A stretch of DNA of 64,000 bases from Arthrobacter sp. PvP023 (GCF_017832975.1 NZ_JAFIBI010000001.1:1798001-1862000), one strand, 5' to 3'; positions 42,131 through 52,035 are shown, counted from the first letter of the stretch. Numbers and translations: made by a program. The notes: generated by a model not told the origin, from the letters alone.

Positions 42131-43342
42131 CTAGGCGGCGGACTCCTCCGACTGGAGTTCCGGTGCTGCCACGGAGCGGGGAGTCACCTCGATTGCAGGC
42201 GGCGTCGTCAGTCCTTCGGCCTCGAGGGCGTTGAGTTTCCGTGCGGTGGGGAGGACACGGGCTTCGAGCGTTCCGACCATGGAGTTGTAGCGGTCAACGG
42301 AAGTCTTCAGCGAGGACCCCAGCTTGGTGACGTTTTCACCGAGCGTTCCCATCCGCTCGTAGAGCTGCCGTGCCAACTCGAAGAGCTCGCGGGCACTGTC
42401 TGTCAGGACATCCTGGCGCCAGGTGAACGCCACTGACTTCAGGACGGCCAGGAGAGTGCCGGGGGACGCGAGTACCACGTTCTTGTTCAGGGCGTAGTCC
42501 AAGAGGGCGGGATCCGCCGCAAGCGCGGCTGCCAGGATGGATTCCGCTGGCAGGAAGCAGATCACGAGTTCCGGCGAGTTGCCCGGAATGTCCCAGTACT
42601 TCTTGGTGCTCAGGGCGTCCACGTGTGATTTCAACGCCTTGGCGTGTGCCGCCAGCAGCGCGTTCTGGCCGGTGAGCGCCGGCCCGGTCTGCTGTTGCCC
42701 CGCCGAGGAGCCCAGGTCCTGGGCCTCCAGGTACGACGCCAGGGGCACCTTGGCGTCCACCACAAGCTGCTTCCCGCCCGGTAGCTGGACCACGAGGTCG
42801 GGCCGGACGGCGTTCCCCGCGCCGGCGCTGTGCTGCTGCTCGTGGAAGTCCACATGGCGGAGCATGCCTGCGGCTTCCACGACGCGGCGGAGCTGGACTT
42901 CGCCCCACTGACCGCGGGCGCTGTTGGAGCGCAGGGCGGATTCAAGGGCGTGGGTTGAGCGAAGAAGCTGTTGGTCGGAGAGGCGGGCCTCCTGCAGCTG
43001 CTGTGCCAGCTGCCCGTATTGCTCCAGTCGGTCACGTTCAAGCAGGGACACCTGCTGCTGCACCGCCGTAAGTTTCTCTGCCACAGGCGCCAGGGCGCGA
43101 AGGACGCTGCCGTCCTGATTGCGTGACTCGCCCAGCTCCCGGTTCTGTGCCGACAAAAGGCGCCGCTCGGCGTCGGCTGCCGCGAACTGGGCGCTGACCT
43201 CCGAGAGGCGGGCCGAAACGCCGTCGAAGTCCTGCTCCAGGGCCACGCTGCGCCGCCGGAGCACCACGTAGGTGGAGGCTGCGCCAATCACGGCGCCGAG
43301 AATCAGCATCAGCAGGGCAAGTATCAGTGCAAAAGCGTCCAT
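42131..43342 (-). CDS. rmuC: DNA recombination protein RmuC
   Basis: A 403-residue RmuC-family protein. ATG at 43342 is chosen because MDAFALILALLMLILG gives a clean N-terminal membrane anchor. A long coiled coil (about 25-125) precedes the nuclease-like core: ALRSNSARGQWGEVQLRRVVEAAGM, VDAKVPLASYLEA and PELVICFLPAESIL. RmuC is thought to limit DNA rearrangements. It is divergent from ychF. Confidence 0.92.
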   Translation of the reverse strand: MDAFALILALLMLILGAVIGAASTYVVLRRRSVALEQDFDGVSARLSEVSAQFAAADAERRLLSAQNRELGESRNQDGSVLRALAPVAEKLTAVQQQVSLLERDRLEQYGQLAQQLQEARLSDQQLLRSTHALESALRSNSARGQWGEVQLRRVVEAAGMLRHVDFHEQQHSAGAGNAVRPDLVVQLPGGKQLVVDAKVPLASYLEAQDLGSSAGQQQTGPALTGQNALLAAHAKALKSHVDALSTKKYWDIPGNSPELVICFLPAESILAAALAADPALLDYALNKNVVLASPGTLLAVLKSVAFTWRQDVLTDSARELFELARQLYERMGTLGENVTKLGSSLKTSVDRYNSMVGTLEARVLPTARKLNALEAEGLTTPPAIEVTPRSVAAPELQSEESAA

Positions 43343-43451
43343 GTGTTCACTTTGGCACGGGCCCCTGACATTTTTGGCGCAGACGCACGCGCCTGTCATG
43401 GTCCGAGGCGATCAGGAACCAACGGACGCAGGGCTCCGGCCCGATTGCCGG

Positions 43452-43457
43452 TAGAAT
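43452..43457 (+). promoter_or_regulatory. -10 box of ychF
   Basis: TAGAAT lies 14 nt before the GTG at 43466 (8 nt before the alternative GTG at 43460). The transcript would start within one or two bases of the start codon. Confidence 0.5.
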
Positions 43458-43465
43458 TAGTGCTC

Positions 43466-44551
43466 GTGGCTCTTACTATTGGCATCGTCGGACTGCCCAA
43501 CGTCGGCAAATCAACCCTTTTCAACGCACTGACCCGCAATCAGGTGCTCGCGGCGAACTATCCGTTCGCCACGATCGAGCCGAACGTCGGTGTGGTCAAC
43601 CTGCCGGACCCGCGGCTCGCCAAGCTGGCCGCCGTCTTCGGATCCCAGCGACTGCTGCCTGCTCCGGTGTCGTTCGTCGACATCGCCGGGATCGTCAAGG
43701 GTGCGTCGGAGGGCGAAGGCCTGGGCAACAAGTTCCTCGCCAACATCCGTGAGGCCGAGGCCATTGCCCAGGTTGTCCGCGTGTTCGATGACCCCGACGT
43801 CATCCACGTCGACGGCAAGGTGGATCCGCGCTCGGACATGGAGACGATCAACACCGAACTGATCCTGGCTGACCTTCAGACCATTGAAAATGCCATTCCC
43901 CGGATCGAAAAAGAAGTCAAGATCAAGAAGCGCGACGCGGCCGAACTGGCCGCCATCAAGGCGGCGCAGGCCGTGCTCGAACGCGGCGACACCATCTTCT
44001 CCTCGATCAAGAGCGACAAGCTCGAAATGGAGCACCTCAAGGAGCTCGGCCTGCTCACGGCCAAGCCGTTCATCTACGTCTTCAACGCTGACGAAGGAAT
44101 CCTCGGCGACCCCGGGAAGCAGGAAGAACTGCGGGCCATGGTTGCCCCGGCGGACGCCGTCTTCCTCGACGCCAAGCTTGAATCGGACCTCGTGGAACTG
44201 GACGAGGAAGAAGCCCGCGAGATGCTGGAAATGAACGGCCAGGACGAATCGGGCCTCGACCAGCTGGCACGGGTCGGCTTCCACACCCTCGGGCTGCAGA
44301 CCTACCTGACGGCAGGACCCAAAGAGACACGCGCCTGGACCATCCACCAGGGTGACACGGCACCGCAGGCCGCCGGTGTGATCCACTCCGACTTCCAACG
44401 CGGCTTCATCAAGGCCGAAGTCGTCTCCTTCGACGACCTCATGGAGGCCGGTTCCATGGCCGAGGCAAAGGCCCGCGGCAAGGTCCGCATCGAAGGCAAG
44501 GAATATGTCATGGCCGACGGCGACGTGGTGGAGTTTCGCTTCAACGTGTAG
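43466..44551 (+). CDS. ychF: Redox-regulated ATPase YchF
   Basis: A 361-residue Obg-family P-loop protein that prefers ATP. GTG at 43466 begins [19 protein letters not shown], the usual start; the longer open frame would add residues not found in the family. Other marks are [19 protein letters not shown], the coiled-coil region and the C-terminal TGS domain with [15 protein letters not shown]. The gene ends before a strong terminator. Confidence 0.96.
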   Translation: MALTIGIVGLPNVGKSTLFNALTRNQVLAANYPFATIEPNVGVVNLPDPRLAKLAAVFGSQRLLPAPVSFVDIAGIVKGASEGEGLGNKFLANIREAEAIAQVVRVFDDPDVIHVDGKVDPRSDMETINTELILADLQTIENAIPRIEKEVKIKKRDAAELAAIKAAQAVLERGDTIFSSIKSDKLEMEHLKELGLLTAKPFIYVFNADEGILGDPGKQEELRAMVAPADAVFLDAKLESDLVELDEEEAREMLEMNGQDESGLDQLARVGFHTLGLQTYLTAGPKETRAWTIHQGDTAPQAAGVIHSDFQRGFIKAEVVSFDDLMEAGSMAEAKARGKVRIEGKEYVMADGDVVEFRFNV

Positions 44552-44590
44552 CAGCAGCACCCAAAAGTCAGTGATTGAGCATTAACGGTG

Positions 44591-44624
44591 AAAGCCCCGA
44601 TTCCATAGAATCGGGGCTTTTGTT
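44591..44624 (+). terminator. Rho-independent terminator of ychF
   Basis: A perfect 13-bp stem (AAAGCCCCGATTC, 44591-44603, with 44608-44620) closes a CATA loop and is followed by TGTTG. The arms begin and end in A/T runs, so it could also act from the other strand. Confidence 0.9.
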
Positions 44625-44765
44625 GTGATTGGACCCGCCCTCCGGGCTGGTGTTCCGCGCCCGGCTTCCTTAAGAATTAAAACGGCTCCGCCTGTCCATT
44701 GTTGCAGCTCGGTAACAACCTTTACTCACGGGCAACTTTGGTCCCATGCGCATTCTTTTCGGGTC

Positions 44766-44771
44766 TAGGCT
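44766..44771 (+). promoter_or_regulatory. Putative -10 box of the first peptide-ABC operon
   Basis: TAGGCT followed by ACT lies about 105 nt before the ATG. The same TAGGCTACT string precedes the second operon (52169). No clear -35 box is seen. Confidence 0.4.
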
Positions 44772-44874
44772 ACTGCTCATGTGAGACGAGCCACATTCTC
44801 ACTGGGGGAATGGGCGGTCTGGCCGGCGCCTACAGCGGCGGTCTTTTCAACACCACAGAAACATAGGAGGCGGA

Positions 44875-46653
44875 ATGCGCTTAGGTCGTATTTCCAAAGC
44901 GGTAGGCGTCGCGGCTGCTGCCGCGCTAGCTCTCAGCGCCTGCGCCGGCAACAGCGGCGGGACAACCCCGTCAAGCGCTACTGCCGGCAAACAGGGTGGT
45001 TCAGCCACGGTGGTCGAGGTGAACGCGTTCAACACGTTCAATCCGAACACTGCCGATGGCAACACGGACATCAACTCAAAGATCAGCTATGCCACCCACT
45101 CGGGTTTCTACTACATCGACAACCAGCTGAACGTTGTACGCAACGAGAAGTTCGGCAAGATGGAAAAGACTTCCGATGATCCCCTGACGGTGAAGTACAC
45201 CATCAATGAGGGAGTCAAATGGTCCGACGGTACGCCGGTAACGGCGGCTGACCTCCTGCTGCAATGGGCGGCCTTCTCGGGTTACTACGACGATGCCGAC
45301 TCCGAGGCGAAGACCGGCACATCCTACTTCTCCTACGCCGGCGATCCCACCGGTCTCAAGCTCACTGACTTCCCCGAAATCGGTGACAGCAACCGTTCCA
45401 TGACCATCAAGTACTCCAAGCCCTTCGCTGACTGGGAAACCATCCTTGGCGGTCCCGGGATCGACATCGCAGCGCACGTCCTGGCCAAGAAAGCCGGCCT
45501 GACCGACGCGCAGGCCCTGGTGGACTACCTGAAGGAGAAGCCGAAGGGTGATCCCAAAGCCCCGAAGCCGGCCGACGAGAAGCTGAAGGCCATGGCGGAT
45601 CTTTGGAACACCGGTTTCGACACCAAGACCCTGCCGTCTGACCCGAGCCTCTTCCTCTCCAACGGCCCGTACATCGTCAAGAGCGTCACGCAGGACCAGT
45701 CCCTGACGATGGTCCGCAACAAGGACTACAACTGGGGCCCGGAAGCCAGCCTGGACGAAATCACGGTCCGCTACATCGGTTCCGCGCCGGCGCAGGTGCA
45801 GGCACTTAAGAACGGCGAAGCGGACATCATTGCTCCGCAGGCCTCAGCAGATACCATCGAGCAGCTCAAGGCGCTTGAAAGCCAGGGTGTCACCGTTGAA
45901 CAGGGCAACCAGCTTTCCTACGACCACATCGACCTGAACTACTCGGGTCCCCTGGCCGAAAAGAGCGTCCGCGAGGCGTTCATGAAGACCGTCCCGCGCA
46001 AGGACATCGTGGACAAGATCGTGAAGAAGCTCGACCCGGAGGCCAAGCCGCTGGACTCGCAGCTGTTCGTTCCTGCCCAGGCGGCCTACGCTGATTCGGT
46101 CAAGAACAACGGTTCTTCCGCATACCAGGACGTGGACATCGACGGTGCCAAGGCGCTCCTCGCCGGCAAGACGCCTGAGATCCGCATCATGTACAACAAG
46201 GACAACCCCAACCGCGTTGACGCCTTCTCCCTGATCCGCGAGTCGGCCACCAAGGCCGGCTTCAAGATCGTTGACGGCGGCCTTGGCAAGTCTGACTGGG
46301 GCAAGGCCCTCGGCGACGGCAGCTACGATGCCACCATCTTCGGCTGGATCAACCCGGGTGTCGGCGTTTCCGGCGTGCCGCAGATCTTCCGCAGCGGCAA
46401 CGGATCGAACTTCAACCAGTTCAGCGATCCGGAAGCTGACAAGCTGATGGACGAGCTGATCGTCACCACCGATCGCAGCAAGCAGGATGAGCTCAGCAAG
46501 GAGATTGACAAGAAGATCTGGGAGTCCGCCTACGGCCTTCCGCTCTTCCAGTCCGTCGGAGTTGACGCCTACAGCGACCGGATCACGGGCGTGAAGTTCA
46601 TGCCGAACCAGACCGGTGTCTGGTGGAACTTCTGGGAGTGGGCTGAGAAGTAG
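44875..46653 (+). CDS. Oligopeptide-type ABC transporter substrate-binding lipoprotein (SBP_bac_5)
   Basis: A 592-residue exported binding protein. The signal peptide ends in the lipobox LALSAC, so Cys22-24 is lipid-anchored. The family 5 solute-binding fold shows in VKYTINEGVKWSDGTPVTAADLLLQW and SNGPYIVKS. It starts with an 18-nt initiation region shared with the second binding-protein gene. A stem-loop separates it from its permeases. Likely ligands are di- or oligopeptides, though family 5 proteins also bind other solutes. Confidence 0.92.
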   Translation: MRLGRISKAVGVAAAAALALSACAGNSGGTTPSSATAGKQGGSATVVEVNAFNTFNPNTADGNTDINSKISYATHSGFYYIDNQLNVVRNEKFGKMEKTSDDPLTVKYTINEGVKWSDGTPVTAADLLLQWAAFSGYYDDADSEAKTGTSYFSYAGDPTGLKLTDFPEIGDSNRSMTIKYSKPFADWETILGGPGIDIAAHVLAKKAGLTDAQALVDYLKEKPKGDPKAPKPADEKLKAMADLWNTGFDTKTLPSDPSLFLSNGPYIVKSVTQDQSLTMVRNKDYNWGPEASLDEITVRYIGSAPAQVQALKNGEADIIAPQASADTIEQLKALESQGVTVEQGNQLSYDHIDLNYSGPLAEKSVREAFMKTVPRKDIVDKIVKKLDPEAKPLDSQLFVPAQAAYADSVKNNGSSAYQDVDIDGAKALLAGKTPEIRIMYNKDNPNRVDAFSLIRESATKAGFKIVDGGLGKSDWGKALGDGSYDATIFGWINPGVGVSGVPQIFRSGNGSNFNQFSDPEADKLMDELIVTTDRSKQDELSKEIDKKIWESAYGLPLFQSVGVDAYSDRITGVKFMPNQTGVWWNFWEWAEK

Positions 46654-46682
46654 AGCCCCCGCTCAACGAGCAAACAGCAGGT

Positions 46683-46722
46683 GAAGGCGCCGGGACAAAT
46701 GCACGAACGTCCCGGCGCCTTC
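46683..46722 (+). terminator. Stem-loop between binding protein and permease genes
   Basis: GAAGGCGCCGGGAC (46683-46696) pairs perfectly with 46709-46722 around a 12-nt loop, with no T run. It probably stabilises the 3' end of the binding-protein mRNA or gives partial termination rather than full stop. Confidence 0.7.
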
Positions 46723-46832
46723 GCCGGCAGCACCGGCACTCTGCCGGCTTTCCGCCCACCTCACTCGGGAAGCCGGACTGATTCTGCGATGGGCGCGGTG
46801 AGATCCCGGCCCGGATATCGAGGCTTTCCACC

Positions 46833-48374
46833 ATGGTGACGTACATCGTCCGGCGACTGATTACGGCCGCACTTATACTTCTCGGGGCATCATTCCTCGT
46901 GTATCTCCTGACAGCGTCGTCGGGGGATCCGCTGGAGGAGTTCCGCGCCAGCAGCGCTCCGAACAAACAACAGCTCATGGACTCACGCAGCCAGCTCCTT
47001 GACCTGGATACTCCGGCACCCCTCAGGTACTTCAAGTGGCTCAGCGGAGCAGCCAGGTGCCTGGTCCCTTTCGGCAGCTCCTGTGACCTCGGAAAGAACA
47101 TCGCCGGACAGCCGATTACCGATGCGCTCGGATTTGCGCTGGTGCAAACCCTGACACTTGTCACCGGCGCCACGATTCTGGCAATCCTCATCGGTATCGC
47201 GCTGGGCATCATCACGGCGCTTCGGCAGTACAGTGCCCTGGACTACGGCGTGACGTTCATGGCCTTCCTCTTCTTCTCGCTCCCCATTTTCTGGGTTGCG
47301 GTGCTGTTGAAGGAATACGGGGCCATCGGTTTCAACGATTTTCTCCGCAATCCTGAGATTCCGCTGCCGGTGGCACTCGGGATCGGGGCCATCGCAGGCC
47401 TGATAGTTGCCGTTGCCGTAGGCGGGGCAGCCCGCCGCCGCATCGTTTCAGGCGGTACCGTGTTCCTCGCGGTCAGCCTTATCCTGATCTATTTCTCTGT
47501 TGTCCAGTGGTTCCGGAACCCCGGCCTTGGACCGGTGGTCATAGCAATTGCCGGGGTGGGCCTCGCATTCGCCGTCACCCTCCTGGTGGCGGGGCTCAAG
47601 AACCGGAAGGCGCTGCAAGCGTCGCTGATCGTTGTGGCAGTTGGACTGGTGGCGTACTTCGCAGTCCAGCCGCTCCTGAACCAGGCGACGGCCGTCATGA
47701 TCGTCCTGCTGGGCATCGCGACCGTCGGCGTGGGCGTAGCCGTGGGCTACCTGATGGGCGGCTACGACCGGGGCCAGTCCATGCGGGCTGCCGGCATAAC
47801 TTCCTTCCTGGTAGGCGGGCTCGTCCTCATGGACCGCTTCATGCAGGCCTGGCCCAGCTACTTCAGCAACAGCAGGGTCCGGGGCAGGCCGATCGCCACC
47901 ATCGGTGCGGGCACCCCCAACATCCAGGGCGACTTCTGGATCCTGACACTGGACACGTTCACCCACCTGATTCTCCCGACCATGGCCCTCATCCTTGTTT
48001 CGCTGGCAAGCTACACGCGGTTCACCCGATCGTCCATGCTGGAAATCATGAATATGGACTACATCAGGACAGCCCGGGCCAAGGGCCTCTCTGAAAGGTC
48101 CGTGGTGATGGGACATGCGTTCCGCAACGCACTGATTCCCATTGCCACCATCGTTGCTTTTGATATCGGGGCGCTCATAGGCGGAGCCGTCATCACGGAG
48201 ACCGTGTTCTCCGTTCGAGGCATGGGTTTCCTCTTCCTGGACGGCATCATGCATACGGACCCAAACCCGGTCATGGGCGTATTCGTATGCGTGGCAGTGA
48301 CCGCGATGGTGTTCAACCTGATCGCAGACCTTGCGTATTCCGCACTCGATCCCCGCGTAAGGATTAAGGCATGA
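46833..48374 (+). CDS. Peptide ABC transporter permease (DppB-like) with long extra membrane region
   Basis: A 513-residue permease, against about 310-340 for most DppB/OppB proteins. The N-terminal VTYIVRRLITAALILLGASF and the C-terminal half with YIRTARAKGLSERSVVMGHAFRNAL (EAA loop) and GAVITETVF are normal. An extra region of about 170 residues (about 172-340) holds some six hydrophobic segments between the first helices and the EAA part. It shares a 4-nt overlap with the next permease. Confidence 0.88.
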   Translation: MVTYIVRRLITAALILLGASFLVYLLTASSGDPLEEFRASSAPNKQQLMDSRSQLLDLDTPAPLRYFKWLSGAARCLVPFGSSCDLGKNIAGQPITDALGFALVQTLTLVTGATILAILIGIALGIITALRQYSALDYGVTFMAFLFFSLPIFWVAVLLKEYGAIGFNDFLRNPEIPLPVALGIGAIAGLIVAVAVGGAARRRIVSGGTVFLAVSLILIYFSVVQWFRNPGLGPVVIAIAGVGLAFAVTLLVAGLKNRKALQASLIVVAVGLVAYFAVQPLLNQATAVMIVLLGIATVGVGVAVGYLMGGYDRGQSMRAAGITSFLVGGLVLMDRFMQAWPSYFSNSRVRGRPIATIGAGTPNIQGDFWILTLDTFTHLILPTMALILVSLASYTRFTRSSMLEIMNMDYIRTARAKGLSERSVVMGHAFRNALIPIATIVAFDIGALIGGAVITETVFSVRGMGFLFLDGIMHTDPNPVMGVFVCVAVTAMVFNLIADLAYSALDPRVRIKA

Positions 48375-49468
48375 GCCAGCCAACCCAGCAGGAAGAATTC
48401 CTCGCCGAGCACTCACACCCCAGGCCGCCGGGTGCGTCCCTTGAGCCGGACGCAAAGGGGCTGAGCCAGGGACAAATAGTACGTAAGCGGTTCCTGGGCC
48501 ACAGCGGAGCCATTGCAGGCCTGTTCATTTTTGCCATCATCTTTTTGATGGCGTTCACTTCAGTGGGCTGGGCCGGAATTCCGGGCTGGTGGAAATACAA
48601 CCACCTGGACGTCTCACCGCTCGTCAATGACGGCGTTCCGACCGCGTCCTTGTGGCCGCCGGCCTGGGGCGAACACCCGTTCGGGCAGGACCGCATCGGC
48701 CGCGACCTCTTCGCCATGACCATGCGTGGAGCCCAGCAGTCCATCATCATCATGCTCCTCATCGGGACCATCGCTGGCCTGCTCGGCACCGTGGTAGGCG
48801 GCCTGTCGGGTTATTTCCGAGGTTGGGTCGAGGCCGTGCTGATGCGGATCACCGATGTCATCATCATCATCCCCGTGCTGCTGCTCGCCGCCGTAGTCGC
48901 CCAGAGCGTCAACCGCCGGGACCAGGGAGGCTGGTTTTCGGGTTTCGCGGCCAGCAACGGCATCCTGATCCTTGGCATCTTCCTTGGCCTCGTCAGCTGG
49001 GTTGGCCTCGCCCGGCTGATGCGCGGGGAGTTCCTCACGCTGCGTGAGCGGGAGTTCGTCGATGCGGCACGCATCTCGGGCGCCAGCAATTCACGGATCA
49101 TTTTCAAGCACATCCTGCCCAATGCCATCGGTGTGCTGATCGTTAACGTGACCCTGACCATGTCCGCTGCCATCCTGCTGGAAACGGCCCTGAGCTACCT
49201 CGGCGTCGGCGTGAAATCCCCGGACACCTCACTGGGCCTGCTGATCTCACAAAACCAGGAAGCATTTGCCACCCGGCCATGGCTGTTCTGGTTCCCCGGG
49301 CTCTTCATTGTCCTGATCTGCCTCAGCATCAACTTCATCGGCGACGGACTTCGCGATGCGTTCGATCCGCGGCAGAAGAAGTTCAACGCCAAGAAGGCCA
49401 AGGACGTGAAGCCTGCTGAGGTGCGGAAGGCCCCCGCTGCAGCAGCCGACGGCTCTGCGGGCGACTGA
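48371..49468 (+). CDS. Peptide ABC transporter permease (DppC-like)
   Basis: A 365-residue permease. The N-terminal cytoplasmic part has the RKRFLGHSGAIAGLFIF start of DppC proteins. The EAA loop reads EREFVDAARISGASNSRIIFKHILPNAIG and the family segment LSYLGVGVKSPDTSLG follows. The last 30 residues are a Lys/Ala-rich tail. It is coupled to the preceding permease by overlap. Confidence 0.92.
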   Translation: MSQPTQQEEFLAEHSHPRPPGASLEPDAKGLSQGQIVRKRFLGHSGAIAGLFIFAIIFLMAFTSVGWAGIPGWWKYNHLDVSPLVNDGVPTASLWPPAWGEHPFGQDRIGRDLFAMTMRGAQQSIIIMLLIGTIAGLLGTVVGGLSGYFRGWVEAVLMRITDVIIIIPVLLLAAVVAQSVNRRDQGGWFSGFAASNGILILGIFLGLVSWVGLARLMRGEFLTLREREFVDAARISGASNSRIIFKHILPNAIGVLIVNVTLTMSAAILLETALSYLGVGVKSPDTSLGLLISQNQEAFATRPWLFWFPGLFIVLICLSINFIGDGLRDAFDPRQKKFNAKKAKDVKPAEVRKAPAAAADGSAGD

Positions 49469-49492
49469 ATGCGCCCTGTCCGGGCATCCGCC

Positions 49493-50122
49493 CTACGGAA
49501 CTGCCACGCCCCAGTAGCTGGCGGCCAAGAGCACGGCAGTGGCGGCAATGGCCGTCCAGCGGAAGGTCACCCTGACAGCCGTTGCTTCGGCATTTCCCGC
49601 GTCCAGGGCGCCCGTTTCGACCAGCTCTTCCCAACGTCCGCGAACCAGCCGGGCCGCTTGGCCGGAATCGGTGGTCTTCAGGTCCCCGGGACGCACGGAC
49701 TTTCCCGGTCCGTAGGTCGCGGAAGGAAGGCCCTTGAGATCCTCGGGACGGGCGTTGCGCCCACCCCAGATGCCCGGCGCGGGTGCAGCCCACGAGACAT
49801 AGTTCCGTGCAGGCGTGACCAGCGTCAGCGCGTACCGGGTGTCGACGTTCACGAGGGCGGACCACGGGACGTCGACGGAGCGGAACGGATTCTCCAGCGT
49901 GATGCCGCCGTCGTGGATCACCACAGCGGGCATCCAGAACAGCAGCCAGCCCAGGAAGCCGACCAGCAGCAGCGGGCCTGTGCCCAGAAGCGCCGCCGGC
50001 TCTCCGGCCGCCGCAGTGACGGCGAGGCCAAGTGCTGCGACCAGCCAGGACAGCCAGGCGAACCACTTGTTGGTGCGGGCTTTGAAGACTTCAACATTTC
50101 CGGCGTGCGGCACACTGCTCAT
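49493..50122 (-). CDS. PH-domain-containing membrane protein
   Basis: A 209-residue protein with two N-terminal helices (WFAWLSWLVAALGLAVTAAA and LLLVGFLGWLLFWMPAVVI) followed by a bacterial PH-like domain (GGITLENPFRSVDVPWSALVNVDTR) and a C-terminal helix (TAIAATAVLLAASYWGVAV). It lies on the opposite strand between the permease and ATPase genes of the first peptide operon. Role unknown. Confidence 0.8.
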   Translation of the reverse strand: MSSVPHAGNVEVFKARTNKWFAWLSWLVAALGLAVTAAAGEPAALLGTGPLLLVGFLGWLLFWMPAVVIHDGGITLENPFRSVDVPWSALVNVDTRYALTLVTPARNYVSWAAPAPGIWGGRNARPEDLKGLPSATYGPGKSVRPGDLKTTDSGQAARLVRGRWEELVETGALDAGNAEATAVRVTFRWTAIAATAVLLAASYWGVAVP

Positions 50123-50199
50123 GCCCCTAATAATTCAGGATTCCAGGCCACAGCACTAATCTTCAGTGCAGTCGTGGCCTGGGCGGAAGGGAACGCGTC

Positions 50200-52035
50200 A
50201 TGACTGACAACATCACCCCTAACCAGGACACCGCCCCGGCACAGGATCCCGCCAAGGGCGCAGTTGTCCTTGAGGTCCGCGATCTCAGCGTTGACTTCGG
50301 CGTGGACAAGAAGTGGGTGCCCGCGGCCATCGGCCTGAACTACGAGGTCAGGGCAGGCGAAGTCCTGGCCATTGTGGGGGAGTCCGGTTCCGGCAAGAGT
50401 GCCAGCTCCATGGCCCTCCTGGGCCTCCTGCCCAGCAACAGCCGGGTGTCCGGCAGCGTCCGGCTCTCCGGTAAAGAATTGCTCGGCGCTAACGCAGCCA
50501 ACATCCGCGAGGTCCGCGGCAAGGATGTGGCCGTGATCTTCCAGGAGCCGATGACCGCCCTCAACCCGGTATACACAGTTGGGGCGCAGATCGTGGAGAC
50601 GGTGCGGCTCCACAACGAAGTTTCGCCTGAGCAGGCCAAGGAGCGTGCCTTGCGGATGCTGGAACTGGTGGAGCTCCCGGACCCGGAGAAGGCCTTCAGG
50701 TCCTACCCGCACCAGTTGTCCGGAGGCCAGCGGCAACGGGCCATGATCGCGCAGTCACTGTCCTGCGATCCCAAACTCCTTATTGCCGACGAGCCCACGA
50801 CTGCCTTGGACGTGACGGTCCAGGCCGAAATCTTGGACCTCATGCGCAACCTCCGGAACAAACTGGACAGCGCCATCGTGCTCATTACCCATGACATGGG
50901 TGTAGTGGCGGACCTTGCCGACCGGATCGCCGTGATGCGGCAGGGTCTGATTGTCGAGACGGGAACGGCCGAACAAATCTTCCGCAACCCCCGGCACGAG
51001 TACACCCAGGCTCTCCTGGCGGCAGTGCCGCACCTCGGCCAAGGAGGTGCGGAGCCCGGCGAAGAGGTGGACGTCACTGCCGCGCTGGCTGCCGCTACAC
51101 ACGCCGAACTCGAATCGGTGGACCACGCGGAACTGGCCCGGCGCGAACGCGAGAACGCTGCGGCGCTGGCTGCTGCGGCTGCGGAACGGCCCCAGGGCGA
51201 GCCTGTCCTTGAACTGACCGATGTGGCGATCGAGTACCCCAAACAGGGCCGTGTGCCGGCTTTCAGGGCCGTCGAAGGCGCAAACCTCGTGATCTACCCG
51301 GGCCAAGTGGTTGGGCTGGTCGGCGAATCAGGTTCAGGCAAGACCACCATCGGCCGGGCGGCCGTGGGGCTGCTTCCGGTCGCCGCCGGCACCATGCGGG
51401 TCGTAGGCCAGGACATCTCCGCCGCCAAGAAAAACGGCAAACAGCTGCACCAGGTCCGCCGCCACATCGGCATGGTGTTCCAAGACCCGTCCTCGTCGCT
51501 GAACCCGCGCCTTCCGATCGGCGAGAGCATCGGCGAACCGATGTTCCTTGCCGGGGAAGCCAAGGGAAGCGGGCTGCAGAAGCGGATCGAGGCCCTGCTT
51601 GACCAGGTTGAGCTGCCGCGGAGCTACCGCAACCGGTACCCGCATGAACTGTCCGGCGGGCAAAAGCAGCGCGTGGGCATTGCCCGGGCGCTGTCGCTCA
51701 AGCCGAAGCTGATGGTGGCGGATGAGCCGACGTCGGCTCTTGACGTCTCTGTGCAGGCCAAAGTGCTTGAACTGTTCCAGAACCTCCAAAAGGACCTCGG
51801 CTTCGCCTGCCTGTTCGTGACTCACGACCTGGCAGTGGTCGACGTACTGGCCGACCGGATCTGTGTGATGCAACGCGGCAGGATCGTCGAGCAAGGCACC
51901 CGGGACCAGATTCTGCGCAATCCGCAGGAGCCCTACACGCAGCGGCTGCTTGCCGCCGTGCCGCTTCCGGACCCCGAAAAACAGCGTGAGCGGAGGGAGC
52001 TGAGGGCGCAGTTGCTGGCGAGTGGAGTGGAGTAG
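50200..52035 (+). CDS. Peptide ABC transporter, fused DppD-DppF ATP-binding protein
   Basis: A 611-residue protein with two ATPase modules. Each has a Walker A loop GESGSGKS/T, a signature LSGGQ(R/K)QR and Walker B LLIADEPTTALD or LMVADEPTSALD. Each half also has the C-terminal oligopeptide-ATPase segment (RNPRHEYTQALLAAVPHL and RNPQEPYTQRLLAAVPLP). Together they energise the transporter encoded at 44875-49468, from which it is separated by the opposite-strand PH-domain gene. Confidence 0.93.
   Translation: MTDNITPNQDTAPAQDPAKGAVVLEVRDLSVDFGVDKKWVPAAIGLNYEVRAGEVLAIVGESGSGKSASSMALLGLLPSNSRVSGSVRLSGKELLGANAANIREVRGKDVAVIFQEPMTALNPVYTVGAQIVETVRLHNEVSPEQAKERALRMLELVELPDPEKAFRSYPHQLSGGQRQRAMIAQSLSCDPKLLIADEPTTALDVTVQAEILDLMRNLRNKLDSAIVLITHDMGVVADLADRIAVMRQGLIVETGTAEQIFRNPRHEYTQALLAAVPHLGQGGAEPGEEVDVTAALAAATHAELESVDHAELARRERENAAALAAAAAERPQGEPVLELTDVAIEYPKQGRVPAFRAVEGANLVIYPGQVVGLVGESGSGKTTIGRAAVGLLPVAAGTMRVVGQDISAAKKNGKQLHQVRRHIGMVFQDPSSSLNPRLPIGESIGEPMFLAGEAKGSGLQKRIEALLDQVELPRSYRNRYPHELSGGQKQRVGIARALSLKPKLMVADEPTSALDVSVQAKVLELFQNLQKDLGFACLFVTHDLAVVDVLADRICVMQRGRIVEQGTRDQILRNPQEPYTQRLLAAVPLPDPEKQRERRELRAQLLASGVE

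Larger units (their letters stand above)
44552..44874 (+). other. Intergenic region between ychF and the first peptide-ABC operon
   Basis: This 323-bp gap holds the ychF terminator (44591-44624), a putative -10 box TAGGCT at 44766-44771, a loose inverted repeat GTGAG (44781-44785)...CTCAC (44798-44802), and a strong ribosome site (AGGAGG) before the binding-protein gene. No ORF or RNA gene is seen. Confidence 0.6.
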
